Assembly (NCBI GenBank): GCA_964347835.1
Contig: CAYFZR010000032.1
Location: 1 to 41,429, forward strand
Direction of reading: 5' to 3'
From: CAYFZR01 sp964347835 [NCBI: uncultured archaeon]
Lineage (GTDB): Archaea > CAYFZR01
Length of the DNA stretch: 41,429 bases
Positions within the stretch are counted from its first letter, which is position 1; each line of letters opens with the position of its first letter. The position numbers and the translations under genes are program-made. Below are positions 38,679 to 41,429 of the stretch, one piece after another. The notes beneath the pieces are model-generated. The model saw only the letters and a program-made list of their open reading frames with translations, was not told the DNA's origin and ran no database searches.

Positions 38679-41366
38679 TCACTCCAGAGACGAGTGAAGA
38701 TCTCTTAAAACATCTTCTAACGCGTCATCGTTCCATTGTTTTACGCTTCCTTTGGCAAGATTCTTCTTTCCGCCGCCTCCACCACCCATTCTGGAAGTGA
38801 TCTTTTTAACTAAATCGTTTGCACTGATGTTAACGGATTCTCCCACGCTTACGACTATATAGTTCTTAGGGTTTCTTAATATTGATATTGTATCTTTTCT
38901 TTTATTCATTGTCTGAATAGCCGTCTTTTCCAGTTCTTTGTCAGATAAATCAAGCATTTCTTTTATTACGAGAGATTCTCCTATTTTTTCTCCTTTTTGA
39001 ATGAGATCTTCCACTCTCAGAGAAGCCAATTCTTCTTGAAGCCTCTCAACATCTTTTTTAAGTTCTTTCCATTCTGAGAAGAAACGTTCTGCAGTCTCTG
39101 GAGTCTGCATTAAAGGTACCTTAAAAATGCTAGCAGTATTTTCTATAATTTCTTCCATTTCTTGGATTTGTTCTATGGCAGGCAGTCCTGCCGAGAATTC
39201 AAACCTTTCCACGCCGTCTTGAATCCTTTCGTTTCTTATTATTTTTATGGCGCCTATTTCTCCGGTGTGATCTATATGGGTGCCTGCACAAGCCTGAGCG
39301 TCAACATTATCGATCTCTAAAACACGTATGTCTCTTCCTGGCACGACTCCTCCTTGATACAATCGAAATCCATATTTCTTCTCAGCCTGATTTCTCTCCA
39401 TCCAAGTCTTTCTTACAAGTAAGTTTTCCATGACATATTCATTGGCTAGTTTTTCAATTTCTCTTAATTGTCGTTTATTAACTCTTTGAAAATGCGTTAA
39501 ATCAATTCTAGCACTTTTTTCTCCTTTTTGCGCGCCAGCCTGCCAGATGTGATTTCCTAATACATTTCTAGCGGCAGCCATAACCAAATGTGTGGCAGTA
39601 TGGTGTCTAACATGGGCAAGCCTTCTTTTTTTGTCTATTTTACCCAAAATTTCACCATGTTCGACGTTACCCTTTATTTTGTGGACTACAACATCCTTTA
39701 CCTTTCGTACGTCTATTACATTTACTTCTAAACCATTCTGTTCAAAAGTACCTATGTCTGCGGGTTGCCCTCCTCCTTCTGGGTAAAAGTATGTTTTATC
39801 AAGTATAACTAAATCTCCCTCTATTCCGATTATATTTGCCTTGAATTCAAATATATGTGGGTCTTCATAAAATAATAATTCTGTAGGAGGATATTCTTTT
39901 ATCTCAATCTTCTCTTCCTTTATTTCTTCTTCCCTTTTTTGATGTAGTTCTGCTACTCTAGCATAGAAATCATCTGGAATATTTACCTCGATGTCGTCTT
40001 TTGCAATCTCCTTAACGATCTCTGGAGGGATACCCTGAGAGTCGTAGAGATTTATTAGAGTGGTGACATCTAACTCCTTTATGCCTCTTTTTTTAATGGC
40101 ACTAGCAGTTCTTAAGACAAGTCTTTCTCCTCTCTTCAATGTTTCTTTATATCTCTTTTCCTCTACACTTACTTCTTCCAATATAGTATCTATATTTTCC
40201 TTTAATTCCGGAAAACTTGGACTTAAATGCTCTATTTGCATCGCTACTATCTCAGCGAAAGAAAGATCCATTTCTAATTCACGCAAGAACCTTAAGGCAC
40301 GTCTTAAGACGAGTCTCGCCAAATAACCTTCTCTTACATTAGATGGAACTATGCCGTCTCCAAACATAAATGATATGCACTTAGAGTGATCAGCTAACGT
40401 ATAAATCGCTTCTAGAGGCTCCATTATTCTTGACAATTCGACTAAGTCAATCCCAATCCTTTCTGCTACCTTTTTTCTTAACATTCTCACATCTGCAAGA
40501 GTCGATATGTCCATCAAACCCGCTAATTTAGCATGTTCGACTAGAATGTCCCTATCTTCCTTTATTCCTGCTAATTTTTTTAATTTTACAAGAAAACCAT
40601 CGAACACAGCATCATATACGGTAGGTGTACCCTGAGAGACCCATGTAAATCTCTCTAGACCGTAACCAGTATCAACGACCTTCATATCCATCTCATGGTA
40701 CTCACCATTTATGGGGCCTACATACTGCATAAATACTAAAGTGGCTAATTCAGCGCCATCCACTATAGACTCAAAACAAGGACCTGCGTTGCCTCCGCCT
40801 TCCCACCACTCTTCTATGTAAGTGATCTTTTCAGGTTTAACTCCCAATCTATCGGTAAGAAGTTCGTGACATAACCTCACGGTATCGTCTTTGAAGTAAA
40901 CGTAGTGGTCCTTGGTATTAAAGGCATGGTGGGCCATCATCTCAAATAAAGTAAAGTGCCTCCCAGTCCTCCCTACGTTATCAATGTCATTTAATCTTAT
41001 ACTTGGCTGAGACATGGTTAAGGGATTGTAAGGTGGATCAACTTCTCCAGATAAAACCCAAGGTTGGAAACACGCTATTGATGCTATAGTTAATAAAATA
41101 TCTTCTCTCCATCTCGCAACGACAGGATATCTCTCTATTCTCGTATGATCGTGATCCTCAAAAAATCTAAGGTACTCCTCTCTCATGTCATGCAAACTAT
41201 AAGATTTCTTCATTGAAGATTTGTCTATAAAGGTATACTCATCGCAAGGAGGTTCACCACAAGTTTTTCTATCAGGGACCAATGTCCAGAAGGCTCTTTT
41301 ACAAATTTCACACTCTTTTCTAGCAAAGTCCAAATCTCTAAATAATTCTACTTCATATTCGCTCAA
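38679..41366 (-). CDS. alaS: Alanyl-tRNA synthetase, archaeal type
   Basis: The TTG at 41366 has GGAGGAA 7 bases upstream, so it is the likely start. The 895-residue class II enzyme has an archaeal N-terminal Cys cluster (CEICKRAF and CGEPPCDE). It also has the catalytic domain ([14 protein letters not shown] region), the editing-domain zinc motifs [11 protein letters not shown] and [10 protein letters not shown], and a C-terminal domain with GGGGGGKKN. It attaches alanine to tRNA(Ala) and edits mischarged Ser/Gly. A TATA-like CTTTATATCC (minus strand) lies close upstream near 41377-41386. Its stop lies 5 bases before the leuS ATG at 38673 and overlaps the alternative leuS GTG at 38682. Confidence 0.97.
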   Translation of the reverse strand: MSEYEVELFRDLDFARKECEICKRAFWTLVPDRKTCGEPPCDEYTFIDKSSMKKSYSLHDMREEYLRFFEDHDHTRIERYPVVARWREDILLTIASIACFQPWVLSGEVDPPYNPLTMSQPSIRLNDIDNVGRTGRHFTLFEMMAHHAFNTKDHYVYFKDDTVRLCHELLTDRLGVKPEKITYIEEWWEGGGNAGPCFESIVDGAELATLVFMQYVGPINGEYHEMDMKVVDTGYGLERFTWVSQGTPTVYDAVFDGFLVKLKKLAGIKEDRDILVEHAKLAGLMDISTLADVRMLRKKVAERIGIDLVELSRIMEPLEAIYTLADHSKCISFMFGDGIVPSNVREGYLARLVLRRALRFLRELEMDLSFAEIVAMQIEHLSPSFPELKENIDTILEEVSVEEKRYKETLKRGERLVLRTASAIKKRGIKELDVTTLINLYDSQGIPPEIVKEIAKDDIEVNIPDDFYARVAELHQKREEEIKEEKIEIKEYPPTELLFYEDPHIFEFKANIIGIEGDLVILDKTYFYPEGGGQPADIGTFEQNGLEVNVIDVRKVKDVVVHKIKGNVEHGEILGKIDKKRRLAHVRHHTATHLVMAAARNVLGNHIWQAGAQKGEKSARIDLTHFQRVNKRQLREIEKLANEYVMENLLVRKTWMERNQAEKKYGFRLYQGGVVPGRDIRVLEIDNVDAQACAGTHIDHTGEIGAIKIIRNERIQDGVERFEFSAGLPAIEQIQEMEEIIENTASIFKVPLMQTPETAERFFSEWKELKKDVERLQEELASLRVEDLIQKGEKIGESLVIKEMLDLSDKELEKTAIQTMNKRKDTISILRNPKNYIVVSVGESVNISANDLVKKITSRMGGGGGGKKNLAKGSVKQWNDDALEDVLRDLHSSLE

Positions 41367-41429
41367 AAAAATTCCTCCAAGGATATAAAGAGGGAGAGGA
41401 ATTTAGCCAAATAGTGCGGCTAATCCTGC

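Noticed and set aside
1-41429. CRISPR arrays, insertion sequences or prophage genes
   Set aside because: No regularly spaced direct repeats, transposase or integrase motifs were seen in any frame.

Overview
The window looks like a piece of an AT-rich euryarchaeal genome from a strict anaerobe. The AlaRS and LeuRS are archaeal in type. Promoters show archaeal TATA boxes with short or absent leaders. GTG and TTG starts are common, with good GGAGG/GGTGATC ribosome sites. The gene content includes TrmB-type regulators, COG1361-type extracytoplasmic Ig-like proteins, an F420H2-oxidase-type flavodiiron protein, a superoxide reductase, and a cysteine desulfurase of the unusual lysine-less Archaeoglobus type. 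A lineage near Archaeoglobi or Methanomicrobia is an inference; no rRNA is present to settle it. No tRNA, rRNA, CRISPR array or insertion sequence was seen.

Region 1 (1-12.9 kb) is an extracytoplasmic thiol-redox and cytochrome c maturation island. It holds five thioredoxin-fold proteins (CGAC, CIPC, CGFC, CPVC, CAPC) and two CcdA-type membrane electron carriers, one fused to a thioredoxin domain. It also holds CcmF, a CcmH with a CxCGC-X6-CxC motif, a second CcmH-like domain fused to an alpha/alpha-toroid (prenyltransferase/squalene-cyclase-like) domain, a CcmI-like protein, and a small membrane-anchored monoheme cytochrome c. An HdrC-like iron-sulfur protein and a truncated gene leave on the opposite strand. 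Three promoters in this island carry the same inverted repeat, TAGAT-N5-ATCTA, just after the TATA box, and a fourth carries a variant. This points to one shared regulator, and I regard it as the best candidate for an undescribed system here.

Region 2 (13-20 kb) holds a secreted Ig-like protein translationally coupled to purE, a winged-helix regulator and two UspA proteins. It then has a divergent pair: a protein carrying RtcB-like metal motifs in RtcB order on one strand, and an M14-type amidohydrolase plus an ATP-grasp ligase on the other. A 30-codon membrane mini-gene may lie in the following gap.

Region 3 (20-25 kb) is a TrmB regulator divergent from an ABC-2 exporter (ATPase, permease) with a membrane-tethered four-repeat Ig-like protein, followed by a small winged-helix protein.

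Region 4 (25-32.2 kb) is an oxygen and peroxide defence cluster: flavodiiron protein, rubrerythrin, rubredoxin, superoxide reductase and a ferritin-like protein. After it come an arginine-deiminase-family hydrolase, a DUF5714 protein, a three-part glutaredoxin / ferredoxin:thioredoxin reductase / DUF3422-like membrane fusion, and a ferredoxin with an Asp in place of one cluster Cys.

Region 5 (32.3-35 kb) is a sulfur-transfer and Fe-S assembly operon: TusA, DsrE-like, IscS lacking the PLP lysine, IscU, a 49-residue Cys-rich protein and Nfu. Region 6 (35.1-41.4 kb), on the minus strand, is alaS-leuS followed by a DUF434 protein.
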